DNA of 64,000 nt, taken from Microthrixaceae bacterium (GTDB lineage: Bacteria; Actinomycetota; Acidimicrobiia; Acidimicrobiales; Microtrichaceae). The position numbers were made by a program, and so were the translations under genes. The stretch is from contig JAMLGM010000008.1 of assembly GCA_023957975.1 (NCBI GenBank), positions 1-64,000 on the forward strand, written 5' to 3'. Position 1 is the stretch's first letter. Each line of letters begins with the position of its first letter. This document shows positions 9,084 to 17,219 of this stretch, piece by piece. The notes under the pieces were generated by a model. The model saw only the letters and a list, made by a program, of their open reading frames with translations. It was not told the DNA's origin and ran no database searches.

Positions 9084-9923
9084 ATGACTCGAGTGATCGA
9101 CTGTCTCGTCAACGTCGACTTCGCCGACCGCTACATGGCCAACTACATGACGCGGGTCAAAGAGGACTACTTCAAGGCCGACGAGTCGTTCTTCTCGAGC
9201 CCCGAACTCGGTGAACTCATCGATCTGATGGATGAAAAGGGCGTCGAGAAGGCGATCCTGATCTGCCAGGTCAACGATGTCGACACCCGTTCGCTGCGTT
9301 TCGTCGAGGCCCGACCAGATCGCTTCGCCCTCGGCGTCGGCGGCCTCGATCTGCTCAAGCCGATGAAGAACCTGGCGAACCTCGAGGCCTTCGTCGCCAA
9401 CAACCCGGTGGCCTACGCGTCGGTCGGACCGAGCTTTTGGGGCGACGGCATGTATCCGCCCACCGACGCCGTCTACTACCCGCTGTATGTGAAGTGCTGC
9501 GAACTCGACTTGGCGCTGTCGATGAACATGGGCATGCCCGGCCCGCCGCTGCCCGCCGAGCCGCAGAACCCGATCCACCTCGACCGAGTGCTCTATCGGT
9601 TCCCCGAACTTCGCCTCGTCATGATGCACGGCGCCGATCCGTGGTGGGAGGTAGCGATTCGCATCATGTTGAAGTACCGCAACGTGCGCATGATGACCTC
9701 TGCCTGGGCGCCGAAGTATCTGCCTGAGGTGCTGTTGCATTTCATGCGGACTCGAGGCAAGGAACGGGTGATGTTCGCCAGCGACTACCCGGTGCTCAAA
9801 CACGAACGACTGCTCGCCGAGGCAGACGCGCTCGACCTGCCCGACGACGTTCGCGACAACTGGCTGTATGGCAACGCCAACTCGTTCTTCTTTCGGGAGA
9901 ACAGCTTCGGTGAAGAGGCCTGA
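9084..9923 (+). CDS. amidohydrolase family protein, short form
   Basis: 279 residues, ACMSD-like Amidohydrolase_2, shorter than the other four in the window. It starts MTRVIDCLVNVDF, so the usual N-terminal metal His pair is not evident. It contains NMGMPGPPLP, LVMMHGADPWW (candidate metal His) and FASDYPVLKHER (C-terminal Asp). CAGGGGGAC precedes the ATG. It is followed after two bases by a ligase gene, the same amidohydrolase-ligase order as at the left edge of the window. Whether it binds metal is uncertain given the altered N-terminus. Confidence 0.87.
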   Translation: MTRVIDCLVNVDFADRYMANYMTRVKEDYFKADESFFSSPELGELIDLMDEKGVEKAILICQVNDVDTRSLRFVEARPDRFALGVGGLDLLKPMKNLANLEAFVANNPVAYASVGPSFWGDGMYPPTDAVYYPLYVKCCELDLALSMNMGMPGPPLPAEPQNPIHLDRVLYRFPELRLVMMHGADPWWEVAIRIMLKYRNVRMMTSAWAPKYLPEVLLHFMRTRGKERVMFASDYPVLKHERLLAEADALDLPDDVRDNWLYGNANSFFFRENSFGEEA

Positions 9924-9925
9924 GC

Positions 9926-11602
9926 GTGGGCGATCACATCTGGACCCCGTGCGATCCGCGCACCTGCAACGCGGTGCTGGACCGACGCCTCGACACCGAT
10001 CCCGACGGCGACTACCTCGATGTCTGCGGGACGAGATTCAGCGCCGCCGAGGTCGAATCGGTGGCGAACCGCATCGCGAATTCCTATGCGGGACTGGGCG
10101 TGTCGCCCGGCGACCGTGTGGCCACGCTGATCGAGAACTCGCCCGAGGCGATGCTCGTGTGGTGGGGCGCGGTGCGCGGCAACGTCGTCGCCGTGCCGAT
10201 CAACACCGCCTACAAAGGCGACTACCTCGTTCACCAACTCGTCGATTCCGGTGCGCGGGTGCTGGTGGTGGAGGAGTCCTTCGCCGATCGGGTCGCCGCG
10301 GTGGTCGATCGTGTGGCGAACCTCGACCATATCGTGGTGATCGGCGATATCGGAGCGCTCGCGGCTGGCTCAGGGCCTGGCGTTGGGGCTGGTGGAGCAG
10401 GTGGCGCTGGGGTGCAGCACGTCATGAGCTGGGGCGAACTGCTCGCCGCCGACGACTCGCGACCAGCAGCCGTCGCACGACCCGGTGATCTGGCGACCTT
10501 CGTCTACACCGGCGGCACGACCGGACCGTCGAAAGGGTGCATGCTCAGCCACAACTATCACGTGGCGCTCACCGAACAGATCGGCACGATGTGGGGGCGC
10601 ACGGCGACCGACGTCGTGTGGACACCGTTGCCGCTGTTTCACTTCAACGCGCTCGTGACCGCCGTGTTGGGGCCGCTGGTGTTCGGTGGTCGCTCGGCGA
10701 TCTCGCGTCGGTTCTCGGTGTCGAATTTCTGGCCGGAGATGAACCGGACCGGAGCGACGATCACCTCCACGCTCGGCACGATGGCGTACCTGTTGGCTCA
10801 CGACGAGGACCGTCCAGAGATGCCGCGGTCGGGGTCGGAGTCGGCGAACTCCTCACTGCGGTTGTTGGCCGCGGCGCCATTGCCCCCCGAGGTTGACGAG
10901 ACGATCAAGGGTCGCTTCGGGGTCGCCACGTTCAGCGGTGGCTACGGGGTGACCGAGGCGTCGATGATCTCGTGGCTGCCGCCCGGTGTGACCAACCGAC
11001 CCGCTGCGGCCGGTGTGGTGAACGACGCCTATTTCGACGTGCGGATCTTCGACGATGACGACAACGAGTTGCCCACCGGTACCGACGGCGAGATCGTCAT
11101 TCGGCCCAAGCGCCCCCAGGTGATGTTCGAGGGGTACTGGGGTCGGCCAGATGCGACGGTCGAGACGAGTCGGAACTGGTGGTATCACACCGGCGACATC
11201 GGCCGGATCGACGAGGACCGGTTCCTGTACTTCGTCGATCGCAAGGCCGACTACCTGCGGCGGCGCGGCGAGAACATCTCGAGCTTCGAGGTCGAACGGA
11301 TCCTCATGAAGCACCCGGCCATCGCGGACGTCGCAGTGCATGCGGTGTTCAGCGAACTCACCGAGGACGACCTCAAAGTCACCGCGACGATCGCAGTCGG
11401 TGAGGAGGTGAGCGAAGAGGAGCTGTTTCGCTGGTGCCTCGACGAACTGCCGTACTTTGCGCTGCCGCGCTATGTCGAGTTCCGCGCCGAGTTGCCGCGC
11501 AGCCCGGTCGGGCGGGTGCTCAAGCGGGAGTTGCGTGACGAGGGGGTCACGGCGGCGACGTGGGATGTCGAAGCGGCGGGGATCACCTACGAGCGTCGCT
11601 GA
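9926..11602 (+). CDS. AMP-binding acyl-CoA ligase with Gly-Arg in the final motif
   Basis: 558 residues. P-loop YTGGTTGPSKG near residue 193, SGGYGVTEAS near 337, HTGDIG near 420, and a C-terminal swinging domain. The last motif reads SPVGRVLKREL, so Arg replaces the usual adenylation lysine after Gly; a Lys lies three residues later. All six other ligases here keep Gly-Lys. Activity may be altered, or the later Lys may act. A Gly/Ala-rich insert (GPGVGAGGAGGAG) lies near residue 155. GTG start two bases after the amidohydrolase stop. The last 31 bases are part of a 53-bp direct repeat also found at 14563. Confidence 0.9.
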   Translation: MGDHIWTPCDPRTCNAVLDRRLDTDPDGDYLDVCGTRFSAAEVESVANRIANSYAGLGVSPGDRVATLIENSPEAMLVWWGAVRGNVVAVPINTAYKGDYLVHQLVDSGARVLVVEESFADRVAAVVDRVANLDHIVVIGDIGALAAGSGPGVGAGGAGGAGVQHVMSWGELLAADDSRPAAVARPGDLATFVYTGGTTGPSKGCMLSHNYHVALTEQIGTMWGRTATDVVWTPLPLFHFNALVTAVLGPLVFGGRSAISRRFSVSNFWPEMNRTGATITSTLGTMAYLLAHDEDRPEMPRSGSESANSSLRLLAAAPLPPEVDETIKGRFGVATFSGGYGVTEASMISWLPPGVTNRPAAAGVVNDAYFDVRIFDDDDNELPTGTDGEIVIRPKRPQVMFEGYWGRPDATVETSRNWWYHTGDIGRIDEDRFLYFVDRKADYLRRRGENISSFEVERILMKHPAIADVAVHAVFSELTEDDLKVTATIAVGEEVSEEELFRWCLDELPYFALPRYVEFRAELPRSPVGRVLKRELRDEGVTAATWDVEAAGITYERR

Positions 11603-11624
11603 TCTCGACAACACTGGCGGGCAC
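11572..11624 (+). repeat. 53-bp direct repeat, left copy
   Basis: Covers the last ten codons and stop of the ligase plus 22 bp. It matches 14563-14615 at 52 of 53 bases. The two copies bracket a 2.9-kb AT-richer island, as attachment-site or recombination repeats would. Confidence 0.95.
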
Positions 11625-11872
11625 GAGTGTGGTCGCTGTACCCACACGCGGCGCTCAAACATGAGCGACGACGCCTGTTCCGTCGGCCTGTACTTTCACC
11701 TTGCGCGCGCTGGTAGCTTTCATCCGTCAAGTGCCTTCCTCGTTACTCCTCTGGCCGCTTCATAACACCCAGAAAGGCCCACGAGTTAGGGCACCTGTCG
11801 TGATCGGGAACTCTCAACCCATATCACCCCGTGAAGGATCACGGGTTAGAGCAGAGTCTAGGAGAGTGAGGC

Positions 11873-13075
11873 ATGCGTAAGAGATGCGATATTGCGGTCT
11901 TGGCTTTCGTTGCTGCGGCAATGCTCTCCGGCTGTGGTGATGAGTCCGAGGAAATTGGACGACGATCAGAACCTCAGTCGTCACCGATCTCAGGCGTTCC
12001 AAATGTCGACGTTGAGCCGATGAATGAGTTGACGTGGGGGCCGCTCGTGGCGTCGGCAGCGGTCGAAGTCGTGGTCGCTGATACGGAGTTGACGCCCGAG
12101 GTCGACGGCGAGCGGAAATGGCGTGCTGTCGGGCGGGTCTTCTGGCGCAACACAGGTGAAGAGAATTGGGTTGAAACACCGCAATTGAGCGTGGAGCGGT
12201 CGGCGATCTCCGCGCTGGCGGTGCGGGAGCGCGAAGTGCTCGTGGCGGTCGCCGAGTGTCCGTCTGATTTCGCCCAGGATGCAACTCAGCCTTGCGGATC
12301 CGCTCAACTGCAAACGCTCGATCTGGAGTCGAGGGAGTGGAGTCGGCGCGCCGATCTTCCTGGTGGAGACAATGAGTCGCTCGTCGGCCTTTGGGGTACG
12401 GCGAGCGGTTGGATCGCGGCCACACAACGGCTCGGTGAGACGGCGATGGGGTGGTACCTGTCCAACGACGCGATGACTTGGGCGACGGTGGCAGAGGACG
12501 TGAGCCCGACTCTCGACGAGATAACGGTCTCCGGTGGGATGTGCGTCCTCGAAACCGGGGACATCATCTGGTGGTTTCCCACGGTGGACGGCGCGGTGGA
12601 CCCAGCAACACGTCTGCCCCAGTCGTGGGATCAGGTTCGAGGTACGACGATCAAGCGATGGAATCCTACCTCAGGCGAGTTTGCTCTCGCGGAAGCGACC
12701 GACTGGGATTTCGGGTTCGCCTGTACCTCGAAGGTCGTTGTGGGCACACAGCGGCGGGTCGACGGGCCTGGAGTGACCTCAGCGAGCCGGGTGAATCTTG
12801 ATGATTTCACAGCGGTCGAGCCGAGGATGAAGGTCAGTGAGGCGCCCGTGATGGCGACGGGCGTCAGGTCCGCGTCGAATGCTGTGCTTGTCTTGGTTGG
12901 CTCCGTGGGTACAAGTACGTCGGCCGTGGCATGCTCGGACATTGAATGTGAAACGATGGTTCAGGCTCTGGTGCAACAGAGTGCCAAGGTCCAGATACTT
13001 GGTCGAGTGTGGGATGGGCTGCTCTTAGCTACAGAACACGGGCTCGAGGTCAACGAAATGACGCCAATCCGGTGA
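11873..13075 (+). CDS. putative lipoprotein, beta-propeller-like, unknown function
   Basis: 400 residues. Signal: basic MRKR, a hydrophobic run, lipobox LSGC ending near residue 23, so probably anchored outside the membrane. The body lacks a family I can name with confidence. Repeated blade-like segments such as GWYLSNDAMTWATVAED resemble sialidase/YCF48-type beta-propellers. GAGTGAGG precedes the ATG. It overlaps the next gene by four bases (GTGA), forming a two-gene operon inside the island. Base composition is less GC-rich than the flanking catabolic genes. Confidence 0.72.
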   Translation: MRKRCDIAVLAFVAAAMLSGCGDESEEIGRRSEPQSSPISGVPNVDVEPMNELTWGPLVASAAVEVVVADTELTPEVDGERKWRAVGRVFWRNTGEENWVETPQLSVERSAISALAVREREVLVAVAECPSDFAQDATQPCGSAQLQTLDLESREWSRRADLPGGDNESLVGLWGTASGWIAATQRLGETAMGWYLSNDAMTWATVAEDVSPTLDEITVSGGMCVLETGDIIWWFPTVDGAVDPATRLPQSWDQVRGTTIKRWNPTSGEFALAEATDWDFGFACTSKVVVGTQRRVDGPGVTSASRVNLDDFTAVEPRMKVSEAPVMATGVRSASNAVLVLVGSVGTSTSAVACSDIECETMVQALVQQSAKVQILGRVWDGLLLATEHGLEVNEMTPIR

Positions 13076-13986
13076 AGAAAGGGTACATCCTTGCTGCGAT
13101 AGTGATGGTAACCGTTATGCTCTTTACATCCGGATTCGATGCCTCAGCCGATGTTCATGGAACGCAACAGATGCACACTGGGTCAGGCGTCAGGTTTGCC
13201 TATCAATGGAATATATATGGCCTGAGAGGGGCCCAGGCGGGAACAATGAATCCCGCTGCTGAACTTGGGGGCCTGATCGCTCAAGATCTTTACTACAACT
13301 GGTCGATGGGGGCACCGATATTCGGGCTGGCCGTCCAGGAAGCCTGTGCAGAGCACCTGTGGGCTGTTGCCGTCAGTCTGGCGTACCTGGGGTTGCCGGT
13401 CTATCAAAATGTGTTCAATCGAACATTGACACCTGTAAAAAACGGAAACCCTCGTACGGACTGCACGCAGTTCGGTAACTTTGCGCTTGCACTCGGCAAT
13501 CCTGTCGCGTTCAGTCGAGATCTACCGTTTTCTGCGCAGTCGGCTGGCCAGAACCGAAGCATTCCTGGGCAGGAGCAACGTGGTATTGGGTGTATTGCGG
13601 CCCGATTCATGGGAGTTGATCATATCGTCTGCTCGACCCATCTCGTCAATGGCAGCCATGCTATGACGCGTGTCTACCAGATGAACGAAGCTCTTGCGTC
13701 GGTTCACGGTACCTCCCCGCTGATTCTTGGATTGGATGCGAATGCCATCCCATCCGAGGCTGCTCTAGATTCGCCTTCCATATTTGGGTACACGAAGGTC
13801 GATGCCGCTTGTGCTGGAGTGCCATCGTGCGTTACGGCGTACACGCACTCGGTCATCTCTTCGGTAGCGACATGGAATCGGAAGTATGATTACATATTTG
13901 TCCGCGGATATAATCCCATTCCGCGCTCGTTCGTATTTGCATTGCCGTCTTGGTCTGACCACGCACAGGTCTACGGCTATGCGTAG
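13072..13986 (+). CDS. secreted endonuclease/exonuclease/phosphatase family protein
   Basis: 304 residues with a signal peptide (VKKG, then a hydrophobic stretch of about 16 residues, cleavage probably near DASA). EEP-fold catalytic signatures occur in order: QWNIYG (Asn), QEACAEHL (Glu), STHL (His), LGLDANAIPS (Asp and Asn), YDYIFVRG and SDHAQVYG (Asp-His). All expected residues are present, so an active Mg-dependent nuclease, phosphodiesterase or phospholipase outside the cell is likely; which one cannot be told from sequence. GTG overlaps the lipoprotein stop by four bases. Codon and base use are visibly AT-richer than neighbours, suggesting acquisition. Confidence 0.82.
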   Translation: MKKGYILAAIVMVTVMLFTSGFDASADVHGTQQMHTGSGVRFAYQWNIYGLRGAQAGTMNPAAELGGLIAQDLYYNWSMGAPIFGLAVQEACAEHLWAVAVSLAYLGLPVYQNVFNRTLTPVKNGNPRTDCTQFGNFALALGNPVAFSRDLPFSAQSAGQNRSIPGQEQRGIGCIAARFMGVDHIVCSTHLVNGSHAMTRVYQMNEALASVHGTSPLILGLDANAIPSEAALDSPSIFGYTKVDAACAGVPSCVTAYTHSVISSVATWNRKYDYIFVRGYNPIPRSFVFALPSWSDHAQVYGYA

Positions 13987-14392
13987 GAACCGCCCTCGCT
14001 AGACCGGTAAAACCGTCCGGACATGCTCCGTATCCATATTAATCAAGGATGGTGCCCGGTAAATGGTTCGGACCGGAGCGAAGACATCTCCGCTTGAAAC
14101 GGCAGAGTCCGTATCTGATGGAGTGAAACAGGCCACGCTCAAGATTCGGTTGGGTGTGAAATAAGCGTGCACTCGATCGTTGATTAGGGCCGTCAGGATC
14201 TCGTGGATTTAGTCACCGAAGCTATTCATTTCGATTCTGAATCATGTTAGCGCTCAGTTCGGTGATCTGTCTTGTGTCTTGGTCGCTCGTCACCCAGCGG
14301 CTTCGGATTTCGAGAGCTAGCGAACCGCTGGTGCCTTACGCATTGACCTTCCGGTGGGCGATATAGGGTTATGGGAGGCCTTCATTCACTAG
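13987..14392. other. gene-free AT-richer stretch in the island
   Basis: 406 bp with no convincing reading frame, RNA gene or repeat. It is less GC-rich than the surrounding genes and probably decayed or acquired sequence. Confidence 0.6.
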
Positions 14393-14593
14393 CCCGGTGG
14401 CGATGTCACCGCGAGCCTGGCGAGCGCGCTGGAGACCTGGGTCATCCTTGGCGAAGTGAACGAGAAGTTCGAATCGTTCTACGACGAAGCCGGCGCATTC
14501 ATGCTCCCCGGACGCAGCGCCGTCCTCGGTCTGGTCGCCATCTCTGACGCGTACGACCCCGCAGCGGCGGGGATCGCCTACGAGCGTCGCTGA
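14393..14593 (+). pseudogene. 3' gene remnant ending like the ligase at 9926
   Basis: An open stretch of 66 codons ending with a stop at 14591, preceded in frame by a TAG at 14390 and lacking a start with a ribosome site. It reads as ordinary protein (LETWVILGEVNEKF, then VLGLVAISDAYDP) with high-GC codon use, so it looks like the C-terminal piece of a lost gene. Its last ten residues (AAAGIAYERR) match the end of the acyl-CoA ligase because the 53-bp repeat begins here. The parent family is not recognised. Confidence 0.6.
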
Positions 14594-14615
14594 TCTCGAC
14601 AACACTGGCGGGCAC
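14563..14615 (+). repeat. 53-bp direct repeat, right copy
   Basis: Matches 11572-11624 at 52 of 53 bases (one A/G difference). It includes the final codons and stop of the remnant and ends 26 bp before the epoxide hydrolase start. Confidence 0.95.
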
Positions 14616-14640
14616 CAAGGGGTTCTCGAGGGAGGGTGAA

Positions 14641-15828
14641 GTGTCGGAGAGTGAAGTGTCGGAGGGTGATGTGACAGGGCATGGGTTGGCGGTCGGTGAG
14701 CCGGTGTCGTTTCGGGTCGAGATCTCCGATGAGGAGATTGCGGATCTTCGCCGTCGTCTCGAACACACTCGTTGGCCCGACCCCGAACCGGTCGATGACT
14801 GGAGCCAGGGCGTGCCGCTCGACTACGTCCGTGACCTGTGTCAGTGGTGGGCCCGGGATTACGACATGGGCCTCGCTGATCGGGTGAACGCATTCGATCA
14901 GGTGAAGGTCGACATCGACGGTCTCGGCTTTCACGCCATTCATGCGCGTTCTGCCGAACCGGATGCTCTGCCGTTGGTCCTCACGCATGGCTGGCCGGGA
15001 AGCGTGGTGGAGTTCCTCGACGTCATCGGCCCGCTCACCGATCCCGTCGCCCACGGTGGAGACGCTGGCGATGCGTTCCACGTGGTCGCGCCGTCGCTGC
15101 CCGGGTACGGGTGGAGCGACAAGCCGACCGAAACCGGGTGGGGACTCGACCGAATCGCCGCGGCGTGGCGGGCGCTGATGGGCGTGTTTGGTTACGAGCG
15201 TTATGTCGCCCAGGGCGGTGACTGGGGTTCGGGGGTGACCTCGACGTTGGGGGCGCTGGGGGAGGGCGGCCCGGTCGCCATCCATCTCAACATGCCGTTC
15301 GCTTTCCCCGATCCGGACACGATGGGCGATCTGACCCCGACGGAGACCGCCGCGCTCGCCGACATGATGGAGCATGCCGAGTCGGGGATGGGGTACTCGT
15401 CGCAACAGTCGACTCGGCCTCAGACACTCGGGTACGGGCTCGCGGACAGCCCGGCGGGCCAGCTGGCGTGGATCGTCGAGAAGTTCTGGGCGTGGACCGA
15501 CCACGACGGCACCCCCGACTCGGCGTTGAGTCGAACCCAGATGCTCGACGATGTGAGCGCCTACTGGTTCACCGACACCGCGGCGTCATCTGCCCGCCTG
15601 TATTGGCAGGATTTCAAGAAGCTCCAGGCGCCGTCGGCCATCTCGGTGCCGGTGGGCGTGACGGTGTTTCCTCGGGAGATCATCCGGCCGTCGCGGCGAT
15701 GGGCCGAGAAGGCCTATCCGACGTTGGCATGGTTCGAGGAGGTCGAGGCCGGCGGGCACTTCGCGGCGCTCGAACAGCCAGAGATTTTCGTCGACCAATT
15801 ACGTCGCTATTTCCGCCAGTTCCGCTGA
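14641..15828 (+). CDS. epoxide hydrolase family alpha/beta hydrolase
   Basis: 395 residues. The N-terminal EHN-type domain is typical of microsomal-type epoxide hydrolases (ISDEEIADLRRRLEHTRWPD). Next come HGWPGS (oxyanion loop, near residue 117), GGDWGS (nucleophile Asp, near 193), a cap with YWFTDT (ring-opening Tyr), and GGHFAALEQPE (catalytic His) near the end. All triad elements are present, so it should open an epoxide to a diol, plausibly one made by a nearby P450. GTG 14641 has GGGAGGG seven bases upstream; a second in-frame GTG lies four codons later. Confidence 0.9.
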   Translation: MSESEVSEGDVTGHGLAVGEPVSFRVEISDEEIADLRRRLEHTRWPDPEPVDDWSQGVPLDYVRDLCQWWARDYDMGLADRVNAFDQVKVDIDGLGFHAIHARSAEPDALPLVLTHGWPGSVVEFLDVIGPLTDPVAHGGDAGDAFHVVAPSLPGYGWSDKPTETGWGLDRIAAAWRALMGVFGYERYVAQGGDWGSGVTSTLGALGEGGPVAIHLNMPFAFPDPDTMGDLTPTETAALADMMEHAESGMGYSSQQSTRPQTLGYGLADSPAGQLAWIVEKFWAWTDHDGTPDSALSRTQMLDDVSAYWFTDTAASSARLYWQDFKKLQAPSAISVPVGVTVFPREIIRPSRRWAEKAYPTLAWFEEVEAGGHFAALEQPEIFVDQLRRYFRQFR

Positions 15829-15846
15829 TTGTGCTGGCCCATTGCC

Positions 15847-15898
15847 CGTTCTCCGATAACCAGTGGTCGTGATCACGACCACTGGTTATCGGAGAACG
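15847..15898. repeat. 50-bp palindrome family A, copy A2
   Basis: Perfect 52-bp palindrome between convergent genes, 18 bp after the epoxide hydrolase stop and 4 bp from the panD stop. Its position fits a bidirectional terminator, but no T-tract is present. Confidence 0.97.
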
Positions 15899-15902
15899 AG
15901 CG

Positions 15903-16286
15903 TCAGGAGGCCGCGGCGGCGTTCGCTGCGATGTCCTCGGACACGATGCGGTTATCGGCGTCGACGTGCACGACGGTTGGCACATGGCTGGCGAGTTCGG
16001 CCTGTTCGACATCCACATAGGAGATGATGATCACGAGGTCGTCGCGGTGCACGAGGTGCGCGGCCGCTCCGTTCACACAGATGACACCCGAGCCCCGGGG
16101 GCCCTCGATGACATAGGTCTCGAGTCGGGCGCCGTTGGTGACGTCCACCACCGCGACCTGTTCGTATTCGAGGAGGTCTGCGGCGTCCATGAGGTCGCGG
16201 TCGATGGTGATCGAGCCGACGTAGTCCAGGTTCGCGTCGGTCACCGTCGCCCGATGGATCTTCGCATTCAGCATTCGACGTCTCAT
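15903..16286 (-). CDS. panD: aspartate 1-decarboxylase
   Basis: 127 residues. Decarboxylates L-aspartate to beta-alanine for pantothenate and CoA synthesis. The start [15 protein letters not shown], preceded by AGGAG, places Gly24-Ser25 in YVGSITID exactly where the proenzyme self-cleaves to make the pyruvoyl cofactor. Lys9 (LNAKIHR) and the later NGAAAHL block are conserved. It is isolated from panC and panB here and sits among CoA-dependent catabolic genes, which may need extra CoA; that link is inference. Confidence 0.95.
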   Translation of the reverse strand: MRRRMLNAKIHRATVTDANLDYVGSITIDRDLMDAADLLEYEQVAVVDVTNGARLETYVIEGPRGSGVICVNGAAAHLVHRDDLVIIISYVDVEQAELASHVPTVVHVDADNRIVSEDIAANAAAAS

Positions 16287-16508
16287 CTCGGGCTCCTGTT
16301 CGGGGTCGCGCGTTCGATTGAACACCCCAAACGGATGTCTCGTCGCTCGCTGCGGCGAAACGGTCGAATGAGGTGGGAGATGTCGTACAACCAGGCGCTC
16401 AGGCCCGTGTCGTCGACCCGGTCATCGTAGCGGGGGATCGTAGCGGGGGATCGGCATCGGCATCGGTCCCGATCGCCAGCCTCAGGCGACCTCGGGCTCA
16501 AGCGAGCT
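16287..16508. other. intergenic spacer with short tandem repeats
   Basis: Holds two copies of a 13-bp unit (ATCGTAGCGGGGG at 16424 and 16437) followed by GGCATC repeats. No gene seen. It contains the panD ribosome site and presumably its promoter. Confidence 0.5.
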
Positions 16509-17129
16509 TCACTCCCAAGCGGCGAGCAGGTCGTCGGTGGTGACGACGGTGGCGAGCAGCGACAGCGTGTTGTCGATGACGGCGTTCGCATAGTCGGTCG
16601 GCACTCCGGCCACGGCGTCGCGGGGCAGAACGACGTCGTAACCGAGGTTCACCGCATCCATCACGAAGTTGGTGATCGCGACGTTCACCGACACGCCGGT
16701 CACGATGATGGTGCGCACCCCGAGGTTGCGCAGGACGATGTCGAGGTCGGTGCCGGCCATCGGGCCGACCCCGTGCCATCGGGTGAGCACGAGATCGCTC
16801 GGCTCCGGCCCGAGTTCGGGCAGGAGCGAGGCGCCTTCGGTGCCGCGTTCGAGTTGGAGCCCGAGTCCGGCGGCGGCGGCAAAGAGCCGTGCGTTGTGGT
16901 TCGATCCTCGTCCGTCGGCGCGGCGCTCGGCGAGGCAGTGCACGACGGTGGCGTCCACGCAGCGTGCAGCATCGAGCAGACGAACGAGGTTCGGGATCGC
17001 TTCGCGCCGGGCCTCGGCCGCGAGTTCGGCGAGTCCGGCGTTGGGTCCGATGACCGCACCCTGGCATTCCTGGGTGACGATGGCGGTGTGGCCGGGTGCG
17101 ACGAGTTCATTGAGTGGGCGGCGTGCCAT
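16509..17129 (-). CDS. isochorismatase-like hydrolase without the nucleophilic Cys
   Basis: 206 residues with the isochorismatase fold. VTQECQGAVIG sits at the N-terminus where the catalytic Asp motif usually lies, with Glu in that place. LTRWHGVGPM has Arg where Lys is expected. GVSVNVAITNFVMDA has Ala where the catalytic Cys of nicotinamidase-type members lies. It is therefore more like the Cys-less isochorismatase/PhzD branch, or inactive. This pattern may be normal for an actinobacterial subfamily. Genes on both sides are separated by palindrome A3 and a spacer, so it may be monocistronic. Confidence 0.8.
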   Translation of the reverse strand: MARRPLNELVAPGHTAIVTQECQGAVIGPNAGLAELAAEARREAIPNLVRLLDAARCVDATVVHCLAERRADGRGSNHNARLFAAAAGLGLQLERGTEGASLLPELGPEPSDLVLTRWHGVGPMAGTDLDIVLRNLGVRTIIVTGVSVNVAITNFVMDAVNLGYDVVLPRDAVAGVPTDYANAVIDNTLSLLATVVTTDDLLAAWE

Positions 17130-17166
17130 GTTGCTTCCTTCGGGTGCTGACCCCCGGCTCCCGGCT

Positions 17167-17218
17167 CGTTCTCCGATAACCAGTGGTCGTGATCACGACC
17201 ACTGGTTATCGGAGAACG
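17167..17218. repeat. 50-bp palindrome family A, copy A3
   Basis: Perfect 52-bp palindrome ending one base from the stop of the LLM oxidoreductase, between two minus-strand genes. Confidence 0.97.
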
Positions 17219-17219
17219 G

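Noticed and set aside
11603..14562. Island as an insertion sequence
   Set aside because: No transposase, no inverted terminal repeats, and the flanking direct repeat is far longer than an IS target duplication.
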